Shown piece by piece: positions 25,685 through 33,794 of a stretch of DNA of 64,000 nt. The notes beneath the pieces were generated by a model. It made no database searches. It was given only the letters and a program-made list of their open reading frames with translations, and was not told where the DNA came from. The position numbers and the translations under genes are program-made. Source of the DNA: Dyadobacter frigoris (lineage in GTDB: Bacteria; Bacteroidota; Bacteroidia; Cytophagales; Spirosomataceae); NCBI RefSeq assembly GCF_005280585.1, contig NZ_SZVO01000014.1:1-64000 (forward strand), written 5' to 3'. The first letter of the stretch is position 1, and each line of letters begins with the position of its first letter.

Positions 25685-26521
25685 TCATAAAAGATCAAAT
25701 TGATGTCTAAATAATGACAGGAACATAAGTCCGATTTTATCATAATCAGGAATTCTTATCCGGGCGGTCATGACTTTTTCCGGCGGCAATTCTTTTATTC
25801 GCAGAAATAATTTTTTGTAATAAAAATAAGCCAGATAAACACCTCTTCTTGCACCAGCCGGTAATTGTTTAATACCTATCAATGCCTCTTCAAAATCTGC
25901 CTCAATTTCTTTTTGAATATTAAGTTTATCCTGGAATGAAAAATGCTGAAAATTTACCTCCGGGAAATAATTTCTTCCCAGCAATTGATAATCAGCCATT
26001 AAATCTCTCAGAAAATTTACTTTCTGAAATGCCGCTCCAAGCTTCATCGCAAAGGGCTTTAATTTATCGTAAACGATGAGGTCATCCTGCGAAAACACAC
26101 GCAGGCACATGAGCCCGACTACCTCAGCTGAACCCATAATGTACTGATTATAAGAATTTTCGGTATGTTCTTTCTGGTAAAGGTCCATTTCCATACTTTT
26201 CAAAAAAGTATCAATCAACGCCCATTCAATTCTGTACTTGTGAACGACTTCCTGAAAACTGTTTAGAATTGGGTTAATACTTATTTTTAAGGCAATGGCT
26301 TCCATGGTATCGTTTCTGATTTTGCGCATCAAAAATTCCTTGTCGTACTCGTGGAAGCTGTCAACGATTTCATCCGCGAGCCTCACAAATCCATAAATAC
26401 CATAAATCGGAGCATGATATTTCTTGTCCAGAAATTGAATTCCTAATGAAAAAGAAGTGCTGTATAATTGCGTGGTGGTCTTACTACAAGCAGCAGACAA
26501 ATTATCAAAGATCGCTTTCAT
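25685..26521 (-). CDS. crtB: Phytoene synthase CrtB
   Basis: The 278-residue protein is a squalene/phytoene synthase family member. The first Asp-rich motif is ADEIVDSF (near residue 49) and the second is FLRDLMADY (near residue 193); both bind magnesium-diphosphate. It joins two geranylgeranyl diphosphates head to head to phytoene. It follows crtI with 3 bp between, the usual crtI-crtB pair. The alternative, a C30 dehydrosqualene synthase, is unlikely given CrtZ in the same operon. Confidence 0.93.
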   Translation of the reverse strand: MKAIFDNLSAACSKTTTQLYSTSFSLGIQFLDKKYHAPIYGIYGFVRLADEIVDSFHEYDKEFLMRKIRNDTMEAIALKISINPILNSFQEVVHKYRIEWALIDTFLKSMEMDLYQKEHTENSYNQYIMGSAEVVGLMCLRVFSQDDLIVYDKLKPFAMKLGAAFQKVNFLRDLMADYQLLGRNYFPEVNFQHFSFQDKLNIQKEIEADFEEALIGIKQLPAGARRGVYLAYFYYKKLFLRIKELPPEKVMTARIRIPDYDKIGLMFLSLFRHQFDLL

Positions 26522-26524
26522 ATA

Positions 26525-28024
26525 TTATTTCTTAAGAAATTTCAAAAGTTCCTTAGCCGCAATTTGTCCCGAAATAATGGATGGCGGAACGCCAGGTCCG
26601 GGAACAGTCAGCTGCCCTGCATAGTATAGGTTTTTCACTTTTTTGCTTTTCATTTTGGGTTTAAAGATTGCTGTTTGCATTAACGTGTTGGCCAGCCCGT
26701 AAGCATTGCCTTTATAAGCGTTATAATCACTGATGAAATTCGAAACGGAATAACTTCTCTTATAAACGACATGGCTGGTGATATCTTCGCCAGCAAACTT
26801 TTCAAGCCGTTTCATGAGCGCGTTGTAATATTCTTCACGGATTTCCTCAGAATCAGGAAGCCCGATTGCGATGGGCATTAATACAAAGATATTTTCACTT
26901 CCTTCCGGCGCTACGGACGGGTCGGTTTTAGAGGGGCAGCAAACATAAAAAAGGGGATTTGTAGGCCACTTTTTTTCTTTATAAATCTCTACGGCATGTT
27001 GTTCAAAATCTTCGTCAAAAAACAAATTATGATGTCTCAGTTTGCCTATTTTTTTACTCACACCGAGATAAAACAGCAGGCAGGACGGAGCAAAAGTTCG
27101 TGCGGACCAGTAAGAGTCATCGTATGACTGTAGATATTCCGGAAGTAAATCTTTTTCAATATGATGGTAATCAGCACTTCCAATAATAGCGTCTACCTGG
27201 TGGCTATTACCGTTCGAATGCAAATGACTGATTGAGCCGGCGTTGATCTCCAGCCGATCCACAATATGGGAGGTTTTGAAATTAACGCCTTCATTTTCAG
27301 CAATTGTTTTAAATGCATCCGCTACTTTTCCAAAACCTCCCATGGGATAAAATGTACCTTGTTTTAAGCCTGCAAAATTCATGAGACTGTATAAAGCAGG
27401 TGTATCTTTTGGCATAGCACCTAGGAAAAGCACGGGAAATTCTATGATGGCAAGTAACCTTGGATTCTTAAAGTATTTTCTGACGTGATCACTAAAAGAT
27501 GAAAACAGCTGGATTTGCAAGGCATCTTTAAACAATTTGAGGCTAAAAAATTCGGAGACTGAATGCCCGGGTTTAAAAACCATTTCACCCATTCCCACAC
27601 GGTATTTAAACTCGCCTTCTTTAATAAACATTCTCAGTTTTATGCCACTTCCGGTTTCAATACTTTCAAATAATTCGCATATTTCGTTGAAATCAGCTGG
27701 GATATCCATGACCTCACTTTCGCCAAAAACGACCGCGAACCCTGGGTCCAGCTTTTTTAACTCATAGAAATCTGACGTTGTCTTATCAAATAAATTGAAG
27801 TAATTTTCATAAACGTCAGGCATCCAATACCAGCTTGGCCCCATATCAAAAACAAATCCATTACTTTCAAAAGATCTGGCCCGTCCACCTGTATTTGAAT
27901 TTTTTTCAAAAACTGTCACCTGGGTTCCATTTGCAGCCAAAACGGCTGATGCAGACATCCCGGCAAATCCGGAACCAATCACTGCAACATCCTTTTTATT
28001 TATTTTGCCAGTTGGGTTAAGCAT
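26525..28024 (-). CDS. crtI: Phytoene desaturase CrtI
   Basis: The 499-residue FAD enzyme begins with the dinucleotide-binding motif VIGSGFAGMSAS and GGRARSFESNGFVFDMGPSWYWMPD, and ends with the family signature YYAGQLTVPGPGVPPSIISG. It converts phytoene to lycopene in steps. Its first 8 bp overlap the end of the carH-like gene, and crtB follows 3 bp later, so regulator, desaturase and synthase are one transcript. Length is normal for the family. Confidence 0.95.
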   Translation of the reverse strand: MLNPTGKINKKDVAVIGSGFAGMSASAVLAANGTQVTVFEKNSNTGGRARSFESNGFVFDMGPSWYWMPDVYENYFNLFDKTTSDFYELKKLDPGFAVVFGESEVMDIPADFNEICELFESIETGSGIKLRMFIKEGEFKYRVGMGEMVFKPGHSVSEFFSLKLFKDALQIQLFSSFSDHVRKYFKNPRLLAIIEFPVLFLGAMPKDTPALYSLMNFAGLKQGTFYPMGGFGKVADAFKTIAENEGVNFKTSHIVDRLEINAGSISHLHSNGNSHQVDAIIGSADYHHIEKDLLPEYLQSYDDSYWSARTFAPSCLLFYLGVSKKIGKLRHHNLFFDEDFEQHAVEIYKEKKWPTNPLFYVCCPSKTDPSVAPEGSENIFVLMPIAIGLPDSEEIREEYYNALMKRLEKFAGEDITSHVVYKRSYSVSNFISDYNAYKGNAYGLANTLMQTAIFKPKMKSKKVKNLYYAGQLTVPGPGVPPSIISGQIAAKELLKFLKK

Positions 28025-28913
28025 TTGGTGTTGTTAAAATTTCAATGAGGTTATCAATCGTTTTAATCTGCATGACGTTATTATCCTCGGCAATTTTCTG
28101 AATATTTTGATCGCCTCCCGAGATACAGATCATACTGGATCCAAAGTCACCTGATAATTTTGTGACCAATTCAGCCATTTCGTTTTCGTACTGATTTCTT
28201 ACAAAAAATGAATAAATATGTGTCGGATTACATTGTTCCACCACATTTGTCAGGTCATTATAAGGGACACGCTGTCCAAGATAAATCACTTTTTTGCCAT
28301 GTTGGCGAATAAGATAATTGGCGAAAAGGAGCCCGATTTCATGATCCTCTGACTCATTTAGAAAAAGAATCCAACTTTGATCCGGATCCTTTGGCAAGGG
28401 AAGCGCATCAATGGCGCTGAAAAGTTTTTGCTTGATCAGGTTAGATAAAAAGTGCTCCTGAGCCGGTAGCAAATCATCTTTTATCCACATCAATCCCGTC
28501 CGGACAAGCAACGGATAAATGATTTTTGAATATGTTTTAGTCATTCCAAAACGCTTTATGGCATTTGAGAATAGTTCATCAAAAAGTATCTGATCGTAGG
28601 TAGAGAGAGAAATCAGTGCCTGATTAATAATGGCCTCAACATGTTTTTCGCTCTGAAATGATTCAGCAATAATCTTATCGATTTCAACAACCATTTCTGG
28701 CCTGCTGAGCTTGCTGATATGCGAAATTTTCATACCCTTACTCATTAAGGTACAGACATTAAGCAGTTTTTTTAGCTGCTGGTCGTCATAAAACCTGATG
28801 TTGGTGTCCGTTCTTTCAGGTTCAAGTAAACCATAACGCTGCTCCCAAATCCTAATGGTGTGCGCTTTCTGGTTACTGATCCTTTCAAGATCCTTGATTG
28901 AATATAAAGCCAT
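28017..28913 (-). CDS. CarH-type MerR regulator, B12-dependent light sensor
   Basis: The 298-residue protein has a MerR winged helix (residues 1-70, YSIKDLERISNQKAHTIRIWEQRYGLL), a helical cap (about 85-170) and a cobalamin-binding Rossmann domain (about 180-290). Three signatures of CarH photoreceptors are intact: W143, then exactly nine residues to E153-H154 (the Wx9EH motif that cradles the adenosyl group), and E189-x-H191-xx-G194, whose His is the lower cobalt ligand. In known CarH proteins adenosylcobalamin makes a DNA-binding tetramer in the dark, and light breaks it and opens the carotenoid genes. This gene heads the crt operon, so it should repress itself too. Light control here is inferred from the conserved residues. 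Confidence 0.9.
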   Translation of the reverse strand: MALYSIKDLERISNQKAHTIRIWEQRYGLLEPERTDTNIRFYDDQQLKKLLNVCTLMSKGMKISHISKLSRPEMVVEIDKIIAESFQSEKHVEAIINQALISLSTYDQILFDELFSNAIKRFGMTKTYSKIIYPLLVRTGLMWIKDDLLPAQEHFLSNLIKQKLFSAIDALPLPKDPDQSWILFLNESEDHEIGLLFANYLIRQHGKKVIYLGQRVPYNDLTNVVEQCNPTHIYSFFVRNQYENEMAELVTKLSGDFGSSMICISGGDQNIQKIAEDNNVMQIKTIDNLIEILTTPNA

Positions 28914-28950
28914 TTTGTTTAATGTTTTTCAAAAATAGTTAAACAAAATG
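28911..28950 (-). promoter_or_regulatory. Inverted repeat around the carH-crt promoter, candidate CarH operator
   Basis: CATTTTGTTTAA (28911-28922) and TTAAACAAAATG (28939-28950) are perfect 12-bp arms with a 16-bp spacer. The left arm includes the carH start codon. Inside the spacer, 28930-28937 read on the minus strand gives TATTTTTG, a full TAnnTTTG -7 element. A repressor bound to both arms would cover the promoter. The sequence is directly seen; binding by CarH is inferred. Confidence 0.6.
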
Positions 28951-29085
28951 ACTTTTGTAACGTTTTAAGGAAATACTTTAAATAAAAGTTATTGGTACAC
29001 GAATCTGAAAATTGTTACAGTAAACTTTGTGACCTGCCTTTAACTTATTGGTTTGAAATAAAATACAGAAAAAAAAATTTCAGGT

Positions 29086-29119
29086 TTTGTATGTTTTATT
29101 TAAAAAGTTGCTACATTTG
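29086..29119 (+). promoter_or_regulatory. Promoter of the XRE-S24 gene
   Basis: TTTG (29086-29089), a 22-bp spacer and TACATTTG (29112-29119) match the Bacteroidota promoter pattern. The -7 element ends 45 bp before the ATG at 29165. Confidence 0.55.
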
Positions 29120-29164
29120 ATATTGAAAATATCTACTGATTGATTTCAAAAGTATCATACCGTT

Positions 29165-29968
29165 ATGGAAACGCAACAAATATTTTGGTCAGCAAACATT
29201 AAGCATTTACGGCTGCGAAAAAAAATGAGCCAGGAGGTATTAGCCGAAAAGCTTGGGATTTCGCGTGTGAAGCTTAATGCACATGAAAGTGGAAGAACCG
29301 TCAACCCGACGGTAGAAGATCTGGTGAATACTTCCGGCTTTTTCAAGATGAGTATTGACTGTCTTTTGAAGATGGATTTGTCAAAACTCAGCGAGCAAAA
29401 ACTTAAAGATCTGGAGGAAGGGAGCCAGGCTTATATGTCTGGCAGTAAAATCCGTGTGTTGGCCATCACCGTTGATAAGGACGAGAAAGAGAATGTTGAG
29501 TACGTCCCGGTAAAAGCAAAAGCAGGGTATCGTTCGGGTTACAGCGATCCTGAATTTCTGGCCGGATTACCAAGATTTAACCTTCCGAATCTGCCCAAGA
29601 ACGGTACTTTTCGAATGTTCCCGACGATCGGAGATTCGATGTTGCCTGTACCGGAAGGCAGTGATATCATCACAAGGTATGTTCAGGATTGGCGGTTGCT
29701 TAAAAAGGAAACGCCTTGTATCGTAATTTTGAAAGGAGAGCAGGATTTTGTTTTTAAGCAGGTTACAATTAATGAGGATGGGACGATGCTTTTGCAGTCG
29801 TTTAACAAACAATATTTTGCTTATACAGTTCCTGTTTCAGAAGTTTTGGAATTGTGGGAATATTATAGCTTTCACAGTAAACAACTGCCTGAACCGCAAA
29901 CAGATATGCAGCAGTTGTTGAAAATGCTTCAGGAGGTGCAATTTGAAATTAAAGAAATGAAAAAATAA
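29165..29968 (+). CDS. XRE-family regulator with S24 LexA-like C-terminal domain
   Basis: The 267-residue protein has an N-terminal Cro/CI helix-turn-helix (about residues 8-65, MSQEVLAEKLGISRVKLNAHESG) and a C-terminal S24 fold (about 115-240). The S24 part has GDSMLPVPEGSDIITRY, with the Ser of LexA-like peptidases, and a Lys further on (GEQDFVFKQV). The AGY stretch at about 120 stands where related repressors have their cleavage loop; whether it cleaves itself is uncertain. A charged helix closes the protein. It is divergent from carH with 251 bp between. Its target genes are unknown; this type is common on Bacteroidota chromosomes and is not evidence of a prophage here. Confidence 0.85.
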   Translation: METQQIFWSANIKHLRLRKKMSQEVLAEKLGISRVKLNAHESGRTVNPTVEDLVNTSGFFKMSIDCLLKMDLSKLSEQKLKDLEEGSQAYMSGSKIRVLAITVDKDEKENVEYVPVKAKAGYRSGYSDPEFLAGLPRFNLPNLPKNGTFRMFPTIGDSMLPVPEGSDIITRYVQDWRLLKKETPCIVILKGEQDFVFKQVTINEDGTMLLQSFNKQYFAYTVPVSEVLELWEYYSFHSKQLPEPQTDMQQLLKMLQEVQFEIKEMKK

Positions 29969-29994
29969 ATTGAAATTGGGTGTGTGTGATGTAG

Positions 29995-30034
29995 AATAAA
30001 GGCTCCGGTTTGGATACCGGGAGCCTTTATTTTG
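29995..30034 (+). terminator. Terminator after the XRE-S24 gene
   Basis: AATAAAGGCTCC pairs with GGAGCCTTTATT around a partly paired loop (GGT with ACC), followed by TTT. It also faces the decayed gene at 30047-30352. Confidence 0.75.
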
Positions 30035-30046
30035 TGATCACGGTGA

Positions 30047-30352
30047 TCATGCCTTTAAAAATAAAAAAGTGAAATGGCATAGAAAAATGCGAGTAAAGCC
30101 AATCGGAACCTGAACGTACTGCGTTAGCCTTGTATCAATCCTTCCGCTAATCAAAGAATCTTTCCAGTTGGAAATAATTGCGTTTTGTTTAATTTTTGTG
30201 AAGGCAGCAGCGATTGCTTCGTGAGAACTTATAGGTTTGATATGAAGCAATTTAGAAAGTCTGTTATCTGGGCAAACTACTTCGACCGTGTCATACTATC
30301 GACAAGTTCTTTTGTCAATATAACCTGTGGCACCGGTAAGCAGGATTTTCAT
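30047..30352 (-). pseudogene. Decayed SDR / DUF2867-type NAD(P)-binding gene
   Basis: Reading the minus strand from the ATG at 30352 gives MKILLTGATGYIDKR, a clear Rossmann start of atypical short-chain dehydrogenases. An in-frame TAG follows at codon 19, then VEVVCPDNRL (like the next Rossmann strand) and a jump to a C-terminal-like piece, EAIAAAFTKIKQNAIISNWKDSLISGR. Intact relatives are several hundred residues long, so most of the middle is missing. It is a gene remnant left by an internal deletion and a nonsense change, and nothing functional is expected. Confidence 0.7.
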
Positions 30353-30612
30353 TGGATAAAATTTAAAAAAGATGAAGCGAATTTTACCAGACCTGCGCTG
30401 AAAAATCTATGTCAGGTCTTCGATCTGAAATTTATTTTTATTAAAGTAAAATATTTGTGTGACGTATAATTCAAAGAAACGTATTATATGTGTTGCTTTT
30501 TTAGGCCTTGGCCTTACGTTTAATAACTTTTTAATGAAAAATCAATACAATTTTTAAGTATAATTCGTTAATAGCGTAACTTTATATTGTTATAAATAAA
30601 GACAAAATAGTC

Positions 30613-30909
30613 ATGATACATGAAAAGGTTTTCACATTGAAAAATCGCCGGGAGGTTAAAGTAATCTTCAAGGCGACTTATCTTCCTACAACACAAAAAT
30701 TAAAAACTGATTACGAAATTCTGATAAGGGAACCGGGAGAAAAATTGTTTCGGGAACCCATTGGCATTAGTCATCCAAAATATTGGAAATTACAGACAGT
30801 TTCAAAGGAGCAAGGAAGGGAGCTTATTCTATTATATAGTGGAATAAGCCATAAACAGTTGCAATCGGCAGAAAATGAGTTTAACCAGTTAATGCTCATG
30901 CCTGCCTGA
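30613..30909 (+). CDS. Small hypothetical protein
   Basis: This 98-residue protein is unknown to me. It looks like a small mixed alpha/beta domain, starting with strands (EKVFTLKNRREVKVIFKA) and ending in a helix (SHKQLQSAENEFNQLML), with many Lys and Glu. No signal, membrane segment or metal motif is seen. It starts with ATG and is followed by a strong terminator, which supports it being expressed. The next gene is convergent. Confidence 0.65.
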   Translation: MIHEKVFTLKNRREVKVIFKATYLPTTQKLKTDYEILIREPGEKLFREPIGISHPKYWKLQTVSKEQGRELILLYSGISHKQLQSAENEFNQLMLMPA

Positions 30910-30927
30910 GGCCGGTGATTTTATTTG

Positions 30928-30968
30928 CGCCAACTTCTTTCAAATCTGAAAGAAGTTGGCGTTTTTTT
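30928..30968. terminator. Bidirectional terminator
   Basis: CGCCAACTTCTTTCA (30928-30942) pairs perfectly with TGAAAGAAGTTGGCG (30947-30961) around a 4-nt loop, followed by T7. It lies between convergent small genes, though the T run favours the plus strand. Confidence 0.88.
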
Positions 30969-30969
30969 G

Positions 30970-31392
30970 TTAGTATATGCGTTTTACTACAACTTTACTA
31001 TTGGTAAGCTGAGCGGCATAAGCACGGGCATTTTCATTTGGCAATGAAATGAAGGTTTGTTTTTTCTTTTTTCCATCTGTTGTAATCCAGTTGGCTGAAT
31101 AAATTTCAAATGGAGGTGCCCCTGCATAAATCGGGCGGTTATCAGAATGTACAAAATTGTCTTCCTCTTCGTAAGCCAATTCAAGATCACTTCCTTCCAA
31201 TACTTCACAGATAATTCTCAATTTTCCAAACTCATCATCTGCCAGACCTTTAATACGCGCTTTTCCGAAAAAGGGCTCTTCCCCGAATTCCCAGCGATCG
31301 TAGTATTCTATCACATTTCCTATTTGAGAATCAATATAATCTGCACTTAACTTCGTATCCTGGTCCATGGTAGTAACGGCTTTGTTAAACAT
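30970..31392 (-). CDS. Hypothetical acidic protein
   Basis: The frame gives 140 residues; a start at residue 9 (MDQDTK) is also possible. The protein is acidic and appears to be mostly beta structure, with EYYDRWEFGEEPFFGKARIKGL, EVLEGSDLELAYEEEDNFV and a final basic strand NSKVVVKRIY. No signal peptide, membrane helix or known motif is seen. Ordinary codon use and an ATG start support it. Function unknown. Confidence 0.6.
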   Translation of the reverse strand: MFNKAVTTMDQDTKLSADYIDSQIGNVIEYYDRWEFGEEPFFGKARIKGLADDEFGKLRIICEVLEGSDLELAYEEEDNFVHSDNRPIYAGAPPFEIYSANWITTDGKKKKQTFISLPNENARAYAAQLTNSKVVVKRIY

Positions 31393-31823
31393 TTTTTTTT
31401 AATAATCTTATCACTGATTCCAGTGATTTAGACTGACTGGTAATCCTGACATTCTATTTAAGTCAAAAGTCTGACTTACAATTTTGTGAATATTTGCAAA
31501 TATAGGAATGCCCTTATATCTATAACACAAACCACCATTTTAATTAGTGTTTTTAGTGGTAAAATATAAAAAAAATTTATATATCTGTTGGATTTGAAAA
31601 TATATTGAAGAATTCGCCAGAAAAAACCGGGGTGTAAAATATTTTATTTCAATACTTTACAAATATTTTAGCAGGTTGAATAAAGAAAATTTATAACCGT
31701 TTTGATTAAATCTAAATTATAGAAGTTTCAAAAAAATATTCTCTGAGTATCGCGTTTTTTTAGGTTAATAAAAAAACGCGATACTCAGAGGAAGATATGA
31801 CTTAACTTAATTGACCAAAAATT
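31393..31823. other. Long AT-rich intergenic region
   Basis: The 431 bp hold no convincing gene on either strand. Besides the large inverted repeat at 31741-31790 I see only AT-rich DNA. Part of it should be the promoter region of the 30970-31392 gene, but no clear TAnnTTTG box stands out. Confidence 0.6.
31741..31790 (-). terminator. 21-bp perfect inverted repeat after the dehydrogenase gene
   Basis: 31741-31761 (CTCTGAGTATCGCG then T7) is the exact reverse complement of 31770-31790, with an 8-bp loop. The A/T runs are on the loop side, unlike a standard terminator, but on the minus strand the stem is followed by AATATTTTTTT. It probably ends the dehydrogenase transcript; a mobile palindromic element is another reading. 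Confidence 0.55.
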
Positions 31824-33449
31824 TTAAAAAATGAATTTAGTACTTAAAAAATTAGAACTATTTTCTCTTACAATTTCATTGATCAGCTGATTGTTACTGT
31901 CACTCATTTTAAAAGCAACCAGCGAACGTATTGAAAAAGAGCGAATTGCATCTGGAATTGACAAGGTTCCTTCTGCACTGTCTTTCCGGCCTGTAAACGG
32001 GAAAGCGTCTGGTCCTCGTTGCGATTGTGTATTAATATTGACACGACTCACCAGATTGACCAACGGATCAATAAGCCAGGAAACTTCCTGCGCGTTGTTG
32101 CTGAAAATACTTACCTGCTGTCCATGGGTCGATGCGATAAGAAAATCGATTGTTTCTTCCAGATCGTCAAAAGGAACAATAGGGATAATAGGCCCGAATT
32201 GCTCTTCATGATACAATTTCATCTGATCATTTACAGGATAAACCACGGCGGGATAAAAGAAAGAAGCTACGGAGGTGCCTCCGTTTTCATTCATGATCTT
32301 TGCTCCGAATTTTTCTGCATCTGCAATACATTCATTCAGATAATCAATTTTATTAGGTTCAGGCAAAGGTGTCAGCGACACGCCTTTTTCCCAGGGCATA
32401 CCAAATTTGAGCTGACCGACGGCTGCATTAAATTGTTTGATAAATTCTTCGGCTATACTCCTGTGCACCAGCACGATTTTTAAAGCAGTGCAACGTTGTC
32501 CATTAAAAGACAGCGAACCCGTAATGGTTTCTTTGACAGCCAACGGAATATCGGCATAGGGTGTCACAATAGCAGCGTTTTTGGCATCCAAACCCAAAAC
32601 TGCCCGCAAGCGGTTCACTTTTGGGTGCTGTTTTTTCAATTCATTCGCAACTTTGCTGGAACCTATCAAAGTCAGCACGTTGATTTTTCCGGACTGCATC
32701 AAACCTGGAACAATCGCATTTCCACGGCCATAAATCACGTTTACCACGCCTTTTGGAAAACAATCCCGGAAAGCTTCCTGTAAAGGATAATGTAATAAAG
32801 TGCCGAATTTCGGAGGCTTGAACAAAATCGCATTTCCCATAATCAGCGCCGGGATCAGCGTCGTGAAGGTTTCGTTCAACGGATAATTAAAGGGACCCAT
32901 ACACAATACCACGCCAAGTGGCGACCGGCGGATCTGCGCTGCTATGCCGTCAACAATCTCAAAGCCCGACGAATCTCTGTCGAGATGTTTCAGAGAATCA
33001 ATGGTTGCGTAAATATATTCAACGGTACGGTCAAATTCTTTTGTAGAATCGGCAAATGATTTTCCGATTTCCCACATGATGAGCTTTACGATTATGTCCT
33101 TTTGCTCAATCATTTTGCCCGTGAATTTCTCAACATGATGAATACGTTCTTCAACGCTCATGATGGGCCATTCGCCGCGGCCGTTGTCGTATGCCTGCAC
33201 TGCTGCTTCCAGAGAAGCCTGTGCTTCGTTTTCTGTACAAACCGGATAGCTGCCGATCAGCTTTCTTTCCAGCCCGTTTTCCGTTTTGATACAAATTGGT
33301 GAATATACTTCATGAACCTGTCCGTTCCACTGCTTCATTTCTCCATTACTAAGATATTCCCGCTGGTGAATTTCCGAAGGAAGGGAAAATTCAGCAGGAA
33401 CATCCTTTGCCTCAACAAAGATGTTTTCTAATGTGGTTTTGAAATCCAT
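31824..33449 (-). CDS. GapN-like NADP-dependent glyceraldehyde-3-phosphate dehydrogenase (ALDH family)
   Basis: The 541-residue aldehyde dehydrogenase has the ALDH features MGPFNYPLNE (substrate-cofactor region), LIGSSKVA (cofactor loop), the catalytic Cys in SFNGQRCTALK, and EEQFGPIIPIVPF. It most resembles phosphorylating-independent GAPDH (GapN), which oxidises glyceraldehyde 3-phosphate straight to 3-phosphoglycerate and makes NADPH. The usual general-base motif ELGGK reads GLDAK here, so Glu is replaced by Gly. That could mark a distinct subgroup with a shifted base, or a different aldehyde as substrate. The gene stands alone between two long intergenic stretches. Confidence 0.82.
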   Translation of the reverse strand: MDFKTTLENIFVEAKDVPAEFSLPSEIHQREYLSNGEMKQWNGQVHEVYSPICIKTENGLERKLIGSYPVCTENEAQASLEAAVQAYDNGRGEWPIMSVEERIHHVEKFTGKMIEQKDIIVKLIMWEIGKSFADSTKEFDRTVEYIYATIDSLKHLDRDSSGFEIVDGIAAQIRRSPLGVVLCMGPFNYPLNETFTTLIPALIMGNAILFKPPKFGTLLHYPLQEAFRDCFPKGVVNVIYGRGNAIVPGLMQSGKINVLTLIGSSKVANELKKQHPKVNRLRAVLGLDAKNAAIVTPYADIPLAVKETITGSLSFNGQRCTALKIVLVHRSIAEEFIKQFNAAVGQLKFGMPWEKGVSLTPLPEPNKIDYLNECIADAEKFGAKIMNENGGTSVASFFYPAVVYPVNDQMKLYHEEQFGPIIPIVPFDDLEETIDFLIASTHGQQVSIFSNNAQEVSWLIDPLVNLVSRVNINTQSQRGPDAFPFTGRKDSAEGTLSIPDAIRSFSIRSLVAFKMSDSNNQLINEIVRENSSNFLSTKFIF

Positions 33450-33794
33450 TTTTTAGTTTTTAAAAAAGGTACACGATGAATGAATGCCGGAAATTTTTGC
33501 TGTGGAAACTGTTTCAGCATCAGCAATAATCCGCTGGTCAATTTAAGACCATAATTAATGAGATCACGTGCGGAATGCAAAAGTATTTTTTATGATTCTT
33601 TTTTGCGATGTCAAGTTCATTGATATTGAGGTGTAAATCTATTGTCTGACAGATTTTTCAAACTTGGTCTGCAATTTTATAACCGCAGAAAATAATTCTA
33701 AAATCATAATTCAGCAATGTCCCATCCTGGGGAAATGGCTGAAATGAATAGAAGTCACACCGGGAAAAATCACTAAAAACTGAGCTTAAACTTT
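33450..33794. other. Intergenic region upstream of the GapN-like gene
   Basis: The 345 bp contain no convincing gene. On the minus strand 33578-33585 reads TACTTTTG, a match to TAnnTTTG about 130 bp before the dehydrogenase start, and is a possible promoter without a good -33 partner. Confidence 0.5.

Noticed and set aside
28017..28913. Ordinary MerR heavy-metal regulator
   Set aside because: It lacks the metal-binding Cys and has a full cobalamin domain with Wx9EH and ExHxxG.
29165..29968. Prophage repressor
   Set aside because: The XRE-S24 protein is phage-repressor-like, but no integrase, structural or lysis genes are near, and such regulators are common on Bacteroidota chromosomes.
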